DNA of 64,000 nucleotides from Pseudochelatococcus lubricantis (GCF_011762225.1 NZ_JAASQI010000004.1:310001-374000), one strand, 5' to 3'; positions 34,669 through 44,033 are shown, counted from the stretch's first letter. Numbers and translations: made by a program. Notes: generated by a model not told the origin, from the sequence alone.

Positions 34669-35811
34669 TCACGGCGCGCGGTCGATGATGTCCGCGTCGA
34701 CGGTGCGGATGTCCCGCCGTCCGCACAGCGCCATCGAGACGTCGAGTTCGTGCCGGATGATCTCCAGCGCCCGCGTCACGCCCGCCCGTCCGCCGGCGCC
34801 GAGGCCGTAGAGGAACGGCCGGCCGATCCAGACGCCCTTCGCGCCGAGCGCGACCGCCTTCAGCACGTCCTGCCCCGAGCGCACGCCGCCGTCCATGTGC
34901 ACCTCGATACGGTCGCCCACGGCCTCGACGATCGCCGGCAGCGCGGAGATCGAGGAGCGCGCGCCGTCGAGCTGGCGGCCACCGTGGTTCGACACGATGA
35001 TGGCGTCGGCCCCGGTATCAGCGGCCATCCGCGCGTCCTCCGGGTCGAGAATGCCCTTGAGGATGAGCTTGCCGCCCCATTTTTCCTTGATCCACGCCAC
35101 GTCCGCCCACGACAACCGTGGGTCGAACTGCTCCGCCGTCCATGCCGAGAGCGAGGATATGTCGCCGACATTGCGCGCGTGGCCGACGATGTTGCCGAAG
35201 GTGCGGTTCTTCGTGCCCAGCATCTCGAACGCCCAGGCCGGGCGGGTCGCCACCTGCCAGATGTGCTTCGGGGTGAACTTCGGCGGCGTTGAGAGGCCGT
35301 TGCGCACGTCCTTGTGCCGCTGGCCGAGAATCTGAAGGTCGAGGGTGAGCACCAGCGCCCCGCATTTCGCGGCCTTCGCGCGGTCGATCAGCCGCTCGAT
35401 GAAATCGCGGTCGCGCATCACGTAGAGCTGAAACCAGAATGGCTTCGTGGTCGCAGCCGCGACGGCCTCGATGGAACACACGCTCATGGTGGAGAGGCAG
35501 AACGGCACGCCGAACGCCTCCGCCGCCTGCGCGGCGAGGATTTCGCCGTCGGCGTGCTGCATGCCCGTCAGCCCCGTGGGAGACAGCGCCAACGGCATGG
35601 CGACGGGCTGGCCGGCCATTTCCGAAGCCAGCGAGCGGTCCGTCATGTCCACGAGCACGCGCTGGCGCAGGCGTATCCGGGCGAAGTCCGCCTCGTTCGC
35701 GCGATAGGTGCTTTCCGTCCAGGCGCCCGAATCGGCGTAATCGAAGAACATCTTCGGCACCCTGCGGCGGGCCCGTTCCTTCAGATCGGCGATGGTCAGC
35801 GCTGTTTCCAT
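34669..35811 (-). CDS. FMN-dependent alpha-hydroxy acid oxidase/dehydrogenase (LldD-like)
   Basis: A 380-residue TIM-barrel flavoenzyme oxidising L-2-hydroxy acids to 2-oxo acids. Family residues are present: the early tyrosine in FDYADSGAW, the substrate tyrosine in FQLYVMRDRD, the FMN lysine in KLILKGIL, and the catalytic His276 and Arg in SNHGGRQLD. GGGAGAAG precedes ATG 35811. L-lactate, glycolate and L-mandelate are the usual substrates, and the choice cannot be made from sequence. It follows the FAD oxidase gene by 119 bp on the same strand and may share its promoter. The pair would cover L- and D-hydroxy acids respectively. Confidence 0.88.
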   Translation of the reverse strand: METALTIADLKERARRRVPKMFFDYADSGAWTESTYRANEADFARIRLRQRVLVDMTDRSLASEMAGQPVAMPLALSPTGLTGMQHADGEILAAQAAEAFGVPFCLSTMSVCSIEAVAAATTKPFWFQLYVMRDRDFIERLIDRAKAAKCGALVLTLDLQILGQRHKDVRNGLSTPPKFTPKHIWQVATRPAWAFEMLGTKNRTFGNIVGHARNVGDISSLSAWTAEQFDPRLSWADVAWIKEKWGGKLILKGILDPEDARMAADTGADAIIVSNHGGRQLDGARSSISALPAIVEAVGDRIEVHMDGGVRSGQDVLKAVALGAKGVWIGRPFLYGLGAGGRAGVTRALEIIRHELDVSMALCGRRDIRTVDADIIDRAP

Positions 35812-35930
35812 TGTCTTCTCCCTTCCAGGCGCCCGGCATTCCGGAACCCGGGATGACCCGCGCCCCGGCGATGCCTTTACCGCCATATCATGAAGAATTT
35901 GGACCGTCCCGGGCCAGCGCGGGAAAGCGC

Positions 35931-37343
35931 TCAGCCGCGATCCCGCCGCGGCAGCACCTTGCCGGGATTGAGCAGCCCGGCCGGGTCCAGCGTCTGCTTC
36001 AGCGCGGCGGAGAGCGCCTGCTCGGCGGGCGTCTTCGTCCGCAGCCATTCGCCGACGCGGTACTGCCCGAGCCCGTGCTCGGCGGAGATGGACCCGCCGT
36101 GCCGCAGGACGGCGTCATGCACGGTGCGGTTGATCGCCGCGCCGTCGTCGCCGGGCCCCGCCATCATGACATTGTAGTGGAGATTGCCATCGCCGAGATG
36201 GCCGAAGACGTTGAGCCGCAGCGCCGGCGAGAGATCCTCCAGCGCCTTGCCGGCGTCGGCCAGAAAGGCGGGAATGGCCGTGACAGGCACGGAGATGTCG
36301 TGCTTGACGCTGCGCCCTTCCCGGCCCTCGGCCTCGGTGATGCGCTCACGAATCTCCCACAGCGCCCGCGCCTGTTGCTGGCTGGCGGCCGCGACGCCAT
36401 CGACGGCGAGGCCGCTCTCGAACGCCTCCGCCAGCAGCGATTCGACCGCCTCACCGATCCCGGCGAGGGAGGATGCGCCCTCCAGCAGGATGAACCATTG
36501 CCCGCCGCTGGCCGGGCTCTTGAGGCCGAAATGCTTTTCCTGCAGGCCGACCGACGCGGCGGAAATCAGCTCGAAAGCCGACAGCGTGTCGCCGATACGG
36601 CTCTGGGCGAGACTGTAGAAGGCGAGCGCGGCGTCGATGTCCGGCACGGCGATGAACGCGGTGACGCTGTGCTGCGGCGCCGGCACGAGCCGCAGGACGG
36701 CGGCCGTCACGATGCCGAGCGTGCCTTCCGAGCCGATGAAAAGCTGCTTCCAGTCGTAGCCGGCGTTGTCCTTGCGCAGGCGCCGCAGGCCATTCACCAC
36801 CGTGCCATCCGCCAGCACGACCTCAAGGCCGAGGACCAGCGCGCGCGTCATGCCGTAGCGCAGAACGTTCACACCCCCTGCGTTGGTGGAGACGATGCCG
36901 CCGATGGTTGCCGAGCCTTCCGCCCCGATGCCGGTCGGGAACATGCGGCCCTGCTCCAGCGCCGCCTCCCTCACCGTCTGCAGGATGGCGCCGGCCTCTA
37001 CCTCCATGGTCATGCCGACGGGATCGAGCGCGCGGATACACGCCATGCGCTGGAGCGACAGGACCACCTCGCCGCCGCTGCCGTCGGGCGTGGCGCCGCC
37101 GGCGAGACCCGTGTTGCCGCCTTGCGGCACGACGGCCGCGCCGTGGCGGGCGCAGGCGCGGACGATGTCCGCCACCTCCTGCGTGGCGGCGGGACGCACG
37201 ACGCAAAGCGGCGTGCCGAAGAACATCCGCCGCCAGTCGACGGCGTAGGGTTCCATGTCCGCCGCGTCGGTCAGCACCGCGCCGGGCCCTGCGATGGCGA
37301 TCAGTTCATCGACGAGCGCCGTGCGCCCGGTTTGCGTGGTCAT
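35931..37343 (-). CDS. FAD-linked D-2-hydroxy acid dehydrogenase (GlcD/D2HGDH-like)
   Basis: A 470-residue flavoprotein of the vanillyl-alcohol-oxidase fold. The FAD-binding PCMH domain (about residues 40-220) contains VVPQGGNTGLAGGATP and GTIGG-like ATIGGIVSTNAGG. The C-terminal FAD-oxidase domain holds the metal-site motif FGHLGDGNLHYN and SAEHGLGQYR. Members oxidise D-lactate, D-2-hydroxyglutarate, glycolate or D-mandelate and pass electrons to a quinone or electron-transfer flavoprotein. It is divergent from the GntR regulator gene 136 bp away. Together with the LldD-like enzyme it suggests catabolism of both hydroxy-acid enantiomers. Confidence 0.88.
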   Translation of the reverse strand: MTTQTGRTALVDELIAIAGPGAVLTDAADMEPYAVDWRRMFFGTPLCVVRPAATQEVADIVRACARHGAAVVPQGGNTGLAGGATPDGSGGEVVLSLQRMACIRALDPVGMTMEVEAGAILQTVREAALEQGRMFPTGIGAEGSATIGGIVSTNAGGVNVLRYGMTRALVLGLEVVLADGTVVNGLRRLRKDNAGYDWKQLFIGSEGTLGIVTAAVLRLVPAPQHSVTAFIAVPDIDAALAFYSLAQSRIGDTLSAFELISAASVGLQEKHFGLKSPASGGQWFILLEGASSLAGIGEAVESLLAEAFESGLAVDGVAAASQQQARALWEIRERITEAEGREGRSVKHDISVPVTAIPAFLADAGKALEDLSPALRLNVFGHLGDGNLHYNVMMAGPGDDGAAINRTVHDAVLRHGGSISAEHGLGQYRVGEWLRTKTPAEQALSAALKQTLDPAGLLNPGKVLPRRDRG

Positions 37344-37479
37344 TCCTGCATATCTCCTGCCTGCGTCGTTCCCCTGCCCGCCGGCCGCCGCCCGGCGCCA
37401 GTTGCGATCCGTTTTAGTCCTTTCCCCCGCATGGCCGGACGATGTATGGTATTCCGGCTTGAATGCAGGGAGATTCTGT

Positions 37480-38178
37480 ATGGTAACCGGCGAGCCTGGC
37501 TCGGACAGTATCGTAGACCGGGTCTATGAGCAGCTTAAATCCATGGCGATCCAGTTCGAGTTCAAACCCGGCGAGCGGTTGAACGAGGGCGACATATCGA
37601 AACGCCTCGGCGTCAGCCGCACCCCGCTGCGCGAGGCCCTCAACCGGCTGAAGACGGAAGGCTTCCTGCGCTTTTCGCCCGGCAAGGGCTTCTTCTGCCG
37701 GGAACTCGACGCCCACGACATCTTCGACCTCTACGAACTGCGCAAGGCGATCGAGGTCGCGGCCGTGCGGCTAGCGGTGAAGCGGGCGCGCGACGAGGAC
37801 ATCGACGACCTGCTGGCCTTTCTGGATGCGACCGGCCCCGATCCGGGGGAGCGGACGACGATGGAACTCGTCGCCCTCGACGAAAAGTTCCACGAGGGGC
37901 TGATGGCGACATCCGGCAACGCGGAGATGCTGCGCGTGCTGCGCAACATCAACGCGCGCATCCGCTTCGTCCGCTGGATCGACATGGACCGCATCAACCG
38001 TTCCAAGACGCAGTCCGAACACCGCGCCGTTCTCCTCAGTCTCAAGGAGCGTAACGAGGAAGCCTGCGCCGCCCTGCTGCAAACGCATATCGACCGCCGC
38101 TTCGACGAGATCAACGCCTCCATCAAGGAAGGCTACGCCCAGATCTACATGCCCGTCGCCGCCGTCACGCGGCGCTGA
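37480..38178 (+). CDS. GntR-family regulator with FCD ligand domain
   Basis: A 232-residue regulator with a GntR winged helix (about residues 8-75: RLNEGDISKRLGVSRTPLRE then ALNRLKTEGFLRF) and an all-helical FCD C-terminal domain (about 85-215) that in the family binds organic acids using a metal. Candidate ligands are D-/L-hydroxy acids or 2-oxo acids, given the flanking enzymes. GGGAG lies before the ATG at 37480. The gene is divergent from the hydroxy-acid oxidases and convergent with the racemase operon, so it is the only dedicated regulator in the island. A TGTATACA site at 42941 could be one of its operators. Confidence 0.88.
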   Translation: MVTGEPGSDSIVDRVYEQLKSMAIQFEFKPGERLNEGDISKRLGVSRTPLREALNRLKTEGFLRFSPGKGFFCRELDAHDIFDLYELRKAIEVAAVRLAVKRARDEDIDDLLAFLDATGPDPGERTTMELVALDEKFHEGLMATSGNAEMLRVLRNINARIRFVRWIDMDRINRSKTQSEHRAVLLSLKERNEEACAALLQTHIDRRFDEINASIKEGYAQIYMPVAAVTRR

Positions 38179-38209
38179 CGGCGGCGCGGCGGCAGGTGGC
38201 GGGAGAGAA

Positions 38210-38965
38210 TCAGAAGCGGCGGGGCCGCAGGCCGGCGTGAAACCACGTGATCATCGAATAGATGTCATAGACCGGGAGGCCCACCGCCTCCTGCAACGCG
38301 GCGGCGTAGGGCGGCATGTTGGTGCATTCGAGAACGATGGCGCCGACATCCGGATTGTTCGCGACGAGCTGCCGCCCGGCGTCCACGACGTCGGCCTCGG
38401 CGAGCGCGATGTCGAGATCATCCTTCTCGGCCTTGATGAGCACCCGGAAGAACTCGCGACCGTTCTCGGTGCCGACGAGCGGCGTGTCGAGCGGCACGCC
38501 CGCGCCCGCGAGATGGGCTGGCGACAGCGACGATCCGCTGACCGTAACGACGCCGACGCGCTTGCCCGGCGGCAGCGTCGCCTGCACCCAGGGCACCTGC
38601 ATCAGCGAGGAAGTCGCGACCGGCACGCCGACCGCCGCCGCCAGTTCCTTCTGGAACAGCGCGAGAAAGCCGCAGTTGGTGGTGATCGCCTCCGCGCCCA
38701 GCCGGACGAGGTCCTGCGCCGCCTCGACGAAATCGGGCAACAGCCCCGCCGCGCCGTTCAGCACGACCTTTTCCGGGCTCGCGCCGCGCACCACCCGGTA
38801 GAGCACCGGGAACGGCCATGTCGTGCCGTTGCCCATGTCGCCGGAAATGCGGGGAAAGCGCGCTTCCAGCATCAGGATGCCCAGCGGCACGCCATAAATG
38901 GCCTTGCCACCCCGGGCAATCCGTGCGCCCGGCGCCTCGGCCGGCGTGCTTGAAGGGGAATTCAT
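38210..38965 (-). CDS. Aspartate/glutamate-racemase-superfamily protein
   Basis: A 251-residue protein of the cofactor-independent Asp/Glu/hydantoin racemase superfamily. The two catalytic cysteines expected for the two-base mechanism are visible: TTNCGFLALF (about residue 98) and VLECTNMPPY (about residue 214). It is the last gene of a five-gene operon with a D-amino-acid dehydrogenase, an aminotransferase, a RidA-like protein and a 2-hydroxyacid dehydrogenase. Context suggests it racemises the amino acid used by the pathway, but related proteins include maleate isomerases and hydantoin racemases, so the reaction is open. Confidence 0.78.
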   Translation of the reverse strand: MNSPSSTPAEAPGARIARGGKAIYGVPLGILMLEARFPRISGDMGNGTTWPFPVLYRVVRGASPEKVVLNGAAGLLPDFVEAAQDLVRLGAEAITTNCGFLALFQKELAAAVGVPVATSSLMQVPWVQATLPPGKRVGVVTVSGSSLSPAHLAGAGVPLDTPLVGTENGREFFRVLIKAEKDDLDIALAEADVVDAGRQLVANNPDVGAIVLECTNMPPYAAALQEAVGLPVYDIYSMITWFHAGLRPRRF

Positions 38966-39022
38966 CGCGATGATCCTTTTCGTGACTGCGGGGAGCCATC
39001 CGGCTCCCCCGGCGCGGCGCGC

Positions 39023-40273
39023 TCAGAGATAGCGGCCCGGCGCGAAGGGGCCGACCGGAATTTCCGGCTCGCGTCCATCGATGAGTTGCGCGACGAGCCG
39101 GCCCGTGCGCGCGGAACCGGCGAGGCCGACATGGCCGTGGCCGAAGGCGTAGACGACGGCGTTGCAACGCCGGGCATGGCCGATGCAGGGCCGGCCGTCC
39201 GGCATGCTCGGGCGGTCGCCGACCCACACCTTCGCCTTCGATGCATCGGCATCCGGAAACAGGCGGGAGAGATGGTCGCGCAGAATCCCGGCGCGTTTCC
39301 AGTCGGGCGCGGCGCCGACGCCGGCGAACTCCACTTGCCCGGCACCCCGCAGGCCCATGGCCATGGGGTTGATGACCATCTTCACATCAGAGGCCATGAA
39401 CGAACGCCGCAGGCCCGTCGCCGCGCCCTCGAACGTGACGTGATAACCCCGCTCCGCCTCCAGCGGCAGCGAATCGCCAAGCGCGGCGGCGAGCGGTTTC
39501 GAGCGGATGCCGGCGGCGACGACCGCGGCGTCGCACGGAATTTCGCCGACGTCCGTGCGCACGGCGGCAAGCCGCTCGCCCTCGAAGCGGAAGCCCGAGG
39601 CGCTCGCCCGATGCAGCACCGCGCCGCGCTGCCCGGCGAGGGCGGCGAGGGCGGCGATATAGGCGCCCGGATCGAGGCAGCGCCCGGCATCCGGCACCAG
39701 CGCCGCGAAGCCGTAACGCGCCGGCAGGGCCGGCTCCTCGGCGCGCAGCGCATCGCCCGACAGTTCCTGCCACGCGATGCCGTTGGCGCGCCGCACCGAC
39801 CAGGCGAAGCCGTCCGCCTCGAACGCGGCCCGCGACGGATAGACGTGCAGGGTGCCGTTGTGCTCGATGAGATGGCCGACGCCCGCCTCCGCCGCCAGCA
39901 TGCCATGCAGCTGTGGCGCATCCGCCAGCAGCAGCCGCAGCGCCCGGGCGGTTTCATGGACGCGCGCCGGCGTCCAGCCCGACAGCAAGTACTTCACCAG
40001 CCACGGCAGGATGCGGGGAAAATACGACCAGCGAATCGACAGCGGCCCCAGCGGGTCCGCCAGATAGGACGGCACCTTCTTCCACACGCCGGGCTCGGCC
40101 GGCGGAAGGACCGATTGCACGGAGAGCCAGCCGGCGTTGCCGTAGCTTGCCGCCTGCTCGCCTCCCGCCGCGCCCGGATCGACGAGCGTCACCGCGTGCC
40201 CTGCCCGCAGCAGTTCCAGCGCGCTGATCGTGCCGATCGCGCCCGCGCCGATGACGACGACATGCCGCGTCAT
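39023..40273 (-). CDS. FAD-dependent D-amino-acid dehydrogenase (DadA-like)
   Basis: A 416-residue DAO-family flavoprotein with the N-terminal dinucleotide-binding GAGAIGTISALELLRAG, the DadA-type stretch ASYGNAGWLSVQS, GYHVTFEG in the substrate domain, and the C-terminal FAD contact FGHGHVGLAGS. Such enzymes oxidise D-amino acids to 2-oxo acids and ammonia, delivering electrons to the respiratory chain. It overlaps the upstream aminotransferase gene by 4 bp and is followed by the racemase after 57 bp. Glycine-oxidase- or hydroxyproline-type relatives have similar sequence, so D-amino-acid specificity is inferred. Confidence 0.86.
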   Translation of the reverse strand: MTRHVVVIGAGAIGTISALELLRAGHAVTLVDPGAAGGEQAASYGNAGWLSVQSVLPPAEPGVWKKVPSYLADPLGPLSIRWSYFPRILPWLVKYLLSGWTPARVHETARALRLLLADAPQLHGMLAAEAGVGHLIEHNGTLHVYPSRAAFEADGFAWSVRRANGIAWQELSGDALRAEEPALPARYGFAALVPDAGRCLDPGAYIAALAALAGQRGAVLHRASASGFRFEGERLAAVRTDVGEIPCDAAVVAAGIRSKPLAAALGDSLPLEAERGYHVTFEGAATGLRRSFMASDVKMVINPMAMGLRGAGQVEFAGVGAAPDWKRAGILRDHLSRLFPDADASKAKVWVGDRPSMPDGRPCIGHARRCNAVVYAFGHGHVGLAGSARTGRLVAQLIDGREPEIPVGPFAPGRYL

Positions 40274-41514
40274 GACAGCACCCGGCAGGCGGCGGCGATA
40301 CGATCGCAGGCCTCGCGCAGGCTCGCCTCGGACGCCGCGTAGGAAATGCGGAAATAGGGCGCCAGGCCGAAGCAGCTCCCCGGCACCACCGCGACGTCCA
40401 CCGAGTCGAGAAGATAACGGCAGAAGGCGCTGTCGCTGTCGATCGCGGTGCCGTCCGGCGCGTGGCGGCCCAGCAGGCCGGCGCAGCTCGCGAAGGTGTA
40501 GAACGCCCCCTCGGGCCGGCGGCAGGCGATGCCCTCGATGGCGTTCAGCCGCTCGACGACCAGATCGCGCCGCACGCGGAACGCCTCGCGCCGTTGCGCC
40601 AGCACGTCCTGCGGCCCGGTCAGCGCCTCGACGGCCGCCGCCTGGCTGATGGAACAGGGGTTGGACGTACTCTGACTCTGCACCACAGCCATCGCCGCAA
40701 TCAGCTCCCGCGGGCCGCCGCCGTATCCGATACGCCAGCCCGTCATCGCATAAGCCTTCGACACGCCGTTCACGGTCAGCGTCCGCTCCCGCAGGGCGGG
40801 TTCGAGCTGGGCGCCGGTGACGAACGGCAGGTCATCGTAGACCAGATGCTCGTAGATGTCGTCGGACAACAGCCAGACGTGCGGATGGCGCCGGAGCACC
40901 TCCATAAGCGGCCGCAACTGCGCCTCGCTATAGGCCGCGCCGCTCGGGTTGGATGGCGAGTTCAGCAACAGCCAGCGCGTACGCGGCGTGATCGCCCGCT
41001 CCAGATCGGCGGCATCGAGGCGGAAGCCGTTGTCCTCCCGCCCCGGCACCGCGACCGGCACACCTTCGGCGATGGTCACCATGTCCGCGTAGGACGTCCA
41101 GTAGGGCGCAGCGAGAATCACCTCGTCGCCGGGATCGAGCGTCGCCATGAAGGCGTTGTGGATGACCTGCTTCCCGCCCGCGCCGACGGTGATCTCGTCC
41201 AGCGCGTAGTCGAGACCGTTGTCGCGGCGGAACTTGGCGGCGATTGCGGCCTTGAGTTCGGGCGTACCGTCGAGGATGGTGTATTTCGTCGCACCCGCGC
41301 CGATGGCCCGCACGGCGGCGGCCTTGACGTTGTCGGGCGTGTCGAAGTCCGGCTCACCGGCACCCAGCACGATGACCGGCCGCCCCTCGCGCCGGCGCTG
41401 AGCGGCAGTGGCGCCGATGCGCAGGATTTCCGACACGCTGATGGCGCCAATGCGCTTCGCCCGCCGAAACTCCGTGGCGGAATGCGCCGTACCATCCGCA
41501 GCAGATAGGCTCAT
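40270..41514 (-). CDS. Class I/II PLP aminotransferase (aspartate aminotransferase family)
   Basis: A 414-residue fold-type I aminotransferase. The PLP Schiff-base lysine is Lys253 in VSKAYAMTGWRIGYGGG. Other family features are the phosphate-contact loop VGAGGKQVIHNA, the pyridine-contact region LLNSPSNPSG, and the C-terminal carboxylate-binding arginine in PYFRISYA. It converts an L-amino acid to the matching 2-oxo acid using 2-oxoglutarate or similar. ATG 41514 has AGGGAG upstream; earlier in-frame codons overlap the ridA-like gene. It is coupled to the dadA-like gene by a 4-bp overlap. Confidence 0.88.
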   Translation of the reverse strand: MSLSAADGTAHSATEFRRAKRIGAISVSEILRIGATAAQRRREGRPVIVLGAGEPDFDTPDNVKAAAVRAIGAGATKYTILDGTPELKAAIAAKFRRDNGLDYALDEITVGAGGKQVIHNAFMATLDPGDEVILAAPYWTSYADMVTIAEGVPVAVPGREDNGFRLDAADLERAITPRTRWLLLNSPSNPSGAAYSEAQLRPLMEVLRRHPHVWLLSDDIYEHLVYDDLPFVTGAQLEPALRERTLTVNGVSKAYAMTGWRIGYGGGPRELIAAMAVVQSQSTSNPCSISQAAAVEALTGPQDVLAQRREAFRVRRDLVVERLNAIEGIACRRPEGAFYTFASCAGLLGRHAPDGTAIDSDSAFCRYLLDSVDVAVVPGSCFGLAPYFRISYAASEASLREACDRIAAACRVLS

Positions 41515-41540
41515 GACAGCAACTCCCTTCGCCGCGCCGT

Positions 41541-41891
41541 TCAGTGGGACGCCACCACGATCAGCTCGACGCGCCAGGCCGGGTCCGCCAGCACCACGAC
41601 GGCGCAGGCGCGGCAGGGTTGCGCGCCCGGCGTCACCCAGGCGTCCCACACCGCGTTGAAGGCCTCGTAGTCGTCGAGCGACTGCAGCCAGATGGTGACG
41701 CTCAGCACCCGCGACTTGTCGGTGCCGGCCGCGGCCAGCAGCGCGTCGACCTTGGCGAACGCCTGCCGGGCCTGCGCGGTAATGTCGGCGTCCCGGTCGT
41801 CAGCCACCTGCCCGGCGAGAAACACGAGGCTGTCGGTGGCGGAGGCGCGGCTGCGCCGGGCGTTGGCGTCGATGCGGACGATGTCGGTCAT
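41541..41891 (-). CDS. RidA/YjgF-family protein
   Basis: A 116-residue trimeric Rid-family protein. The conserved core is visible in LVFLAGQVADDRDADITAQA and VTIWLQSLDDYEAFNAVWDAW, with the C-terminal CRACAVVVLADPAWRVELIV. RidA proper deaminates reactive enamine/imine intermediates released by PLP enzymes using a conserved arginine, here in CRACAVVV. Placement between a 2-hydroxyacid dehydrogenase (4-bp overlap) and an aminotransferase fits clean-up of imines produced by the neighbouring amino-acid enzymes. It belongs to one of the Rid subfamilies other than the archetype, judging by divergence in the N-terminal half. Confidence 0.85.
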   Translation of the reverse strand: MTDIVRIDANARRSRASATDSLVFLAGQVADDRDADITAQARQAFAKVDALLAAAGTDKSRVLSVTIWLQSLDDYEAFNAVWDAWVTPGAQPCRACAVVVLADPAWRVELIVVASH

Positions 41892-42856
41892 GATGGTTCC
41901 CCGGTTGTTGCGGCCGCGCTGCCCACGATGCGCCGGCAATGGTCGAGCGCGGCGTCGATGAGGTTGTCGCTCGCTTCCGGCGTGCGGAAAGCGGAATGGG
42001 CGGAAAGGGTGACATTGTCGAGCGTGGTGAACACATGCCCGGCCGGCAGCGGCTCCACGGTGAACACGTCGAGGCCGGCATGGCGCACATGGCCGGATCG
42101 CAGCGCATCGACGAGCGCCTCCTCGTCCACCAGCGCGCCACGCGCGGTATTGACGAGAATGACGCTCGGCTTGAGAGCGGCGATCTTCTCGCGCGAGATG
42201 AGGCCGCGCGTCTCGTCGTTCAGCAGCAGATGCAGCGACAGCACATCGGCCTGCGCCAGCACCTCGTCGAGCGGCAGGAAGGTGACGCCGGGGAAGGTCT
42301 TGGGCGAGCGGTTCCACGCCACGACCCGGAGGCCGGAGCCAAGGGCAATGCGCGCCACCTCCGCGGCGATGCCGCCGAAGCCGACGAGCCCCAGCGTCTT
42401 GCCCGTGAGCTGCACGGCATCCGTCCGCAACCAGTTGCCGGCGCGCATTTCACGGTCCATCAGCGTGAAGCTTCTGGCAGCCGCCCACATCAGCGCGATG
42501 GCGCATTCGGCCACCGCCGTGTCGCCGTAGCCGCTGATGGTGTGGACCGCGATACCGGCCTCCGCCAGCTCCTCCACATTCATGTAGCTGCGCGCCCCGG
42601 TGCCGAGAAACACCACATGGCGAAGACCGGCGCACTGGCGCGCGACGTCGGTCGGCAGGTGGGTATGATCGATGATGGCGATTTCGGCATCGCCGAGCAC
42701 GCCGGGCAGCTCCGCGGGCGTGATGGCGGGCTGACGATTGACCGTGACCGACAGATCCCCCGGACGCAGGCGCCGCGCAACGACGGCCGACAGGGTTTCG
42801 TTGGCATCCACGAATACAGCGCGCAAGACCTTCTCCCTCTGCAAGACCTTCTCCAT
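41888..42856 (-). CDS. D-isomer-specific 2-hydroxyacid dehydrogenase
   Basis: A 322-residue NAD(P)-dependent dehydrogenase interconverting a 2-oxo acid and a D-2-hydroxy acid. The Rossmann motif is GKTLGLVGFGGIAAEVARIA. The catalytic Arg lies in LVNTARGALVDEEALVDAL, Glu in LDVFTVEPLP, and His in LSAHSAFRT. It is the first gene of the five-gene amino-acid/hydroxy-acid operon. The N-terminus MEKVLQREKVL comes from a local 18-bp duplication, so the exact start (42856) is less certain. A GTG at 42949 would add 31 residues of non-family sequence and was rejected. Confidence 0.87.
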   Translation of the reverse strand: MEKVLQREKVLRAVFVDANETLSAVVARRLRPGDLSVTVNRQPAITPAELPGVLGDAEIAIIDHTHLPTDVARQCAGLRHVVFLGTGARSYMNVEELAEAGIAVHTISGYGDTAVAECAIALMWAAARSFTLMDREMRAGNWLRTDAVQLTGKTLGLVGFGGIAAEVARIALGSGLRVVAWNRSPKTFPGVTFLPLDEVLAQADVLSLHLLLNDETRGLISREKIAALKPSVILVNTARGALVDEEALVDALRSGHVRHAGLDVFTVEPLPAGHVFTTLDNVTLSAHSAFRTPEASDNLIDAALDHCRRIVGSAAATTGEPS

Positions 42857-43177
42857 CTTGTGATTCCATCCCCGGTGCCCGGGGCGGCGCGGCCGGCTTC
42901 CCTCGCATCGGCGATCGCGCATCCATTTAGTGCTCAGACTTGTATACACTCCTGAATTTCATTGACAAGGCTAAAAACGGCACGCGAACTGCGTGCCTGA
43001 AAAATAGGCAGCGCGATAATTCTTTCGCATGCGGAAAACACTCCGCGATTAAAATACTGACTTGAATTTCATCCTGAATGCAGGAATAATTTTCCTGCTG
43101 GCGAACGGCGGCGCCTGCGCGGACACACCCGGACGCGGCCGCTTTCAGGGCCAACAAGCAACAGAGGGACCGTTCAC
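42857..43177. promoter_or_regulatory. Divergent control region of the catabolic island with GntR-type operator
   Basis: This 321-bp spacer separates the 2-hydroxyacid dehydrogenase operon from the ABC importer operon. It contains the perfect palindrome TGTATACA (42941-42948), the core of many GntR-FCD operators, about 85 bp upstream of the dehydrogenase. The 10-mer TGAATTTCAT appears twice, at 42953-42962 and 43063-43072. A TTGACA hexamer lies at 42963-42968. The middle is AT-rich. No gene was found. Confidence 0.5.
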
Positions 43178-44020
43178 ATGCATCGCAGAAACATATTGAC
43201 CGCGCTGGCGCTGGGTGCTGGCGCCGCCGCCGTGGCATCGAAACCGGCGGAGGCGCAGACGGCGTCCGGCGGCTCGACCTTCGAACGCATCAAGAGCACG
43301 GGGGTGTTGCGTGTCGGCGCCATCGTCGGGCAGGAGCCTTACTTCCACAAGGACCTCGCCAGCGGAGAATGGTCCGGCGCCTGCATCAGCATGGCGAAGG
43401 ACATCGCGAGCAAGCTCAACGCACGCATCGAGATTGTGGAATCGACCTGGGGCAGCCAGGTGCTGGACCTGCAAGGCAACAAGATCGACCTCGCCTTCGC
43501 GGTGAACCCCACGCCGGAGCGTGCGCTTGTCGTGGACTTCACCACGCCGATTCTCGTCCACTCGTTCATGGTGATCACCGGCAAGAAATTCGCCAAGCCG
43601 GAGACGTGGCAGGACCTCAACAAGCCGGAGGTGAAGATCGCCGTCGATACGGGCTCGACCCACGAGCTGATCGCCCGCCGCTACGCCCCCAAGGCCACCA
43701 TATCGAGCCTCAAGAACCGCGACGAGGCGATCCTCGCCGTCGCCACGGGCCGGGCGGACTGCAACGTGTCGCTGACCGTGCTCGCGCTCACCACGCTGAA
43801 GAAGAACCCGAACCTGGGCGGTATCGCGCTCCCGCGACCGGTTCTCACGCTGCCCACGAACATCGCCCTGCGCGCGGACAAGGACCAGTTCTTCGCCCGC
43901 TTCCTGAGCATATGGGCCGACTACAACCGCTCCATCGGCCAGACGCGGGAATGGCTGCTGGAAGGCTTCGCCATCCTTGGCCTGACGGCTGCGGATTTGC
44001 CGCCTGAAGTGCAGTTCTGA
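43178..44020 (+). CDS. Polar amino acid ABC transporter, periplasmic binding protein
   Basis: A 280-residue family 3 solute-binding protein. The signal peptide begins MHRRNILTALALGAGAAAV, with a twin-arginine-like motif, and is cleaved near AEA|QT (about residue 27). The mature domain has GVLRVGAIVGQEPYF, GSQVLDLQGNKIDLAFAVNP and the late DTGSTHELIA typical of GlnH/ArtJ-like proteins. It delivers an amino acid or small charged solute to the permease encoded 13 bp downstream. The signature acidic and arginine residues for an alpha-amino-acid pocket are not all obvious, so a hydroxy- or oxo-acid ligand is possible. Confidence 0.87.
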   Translation: MHRRNILTALALGAGAAAVASKPAEAQTASGGSTFERIKSTGVLRVGAIVGQEPYFHKDLASGEWSGACISMAKDIASKLNARIEIVESTWGSQVLDLQGNKIDLAFAVNPTPERALVVDFTTPILVHSFMVITGKKFAKPETWQDLNKPEVKIAVDTGSTHELIARRYAPKATISSLKNRDEAILAVATGRADCNVSLTVLALTTLKKNPNLGGIALPRPVLTLPTNIALRADKDQFFARFLSIWADYNRSIGQTREWLLEGFAILGLTAADLPPEVQF

Positions 44021-44033
44021 CAGGTCGCACAAT

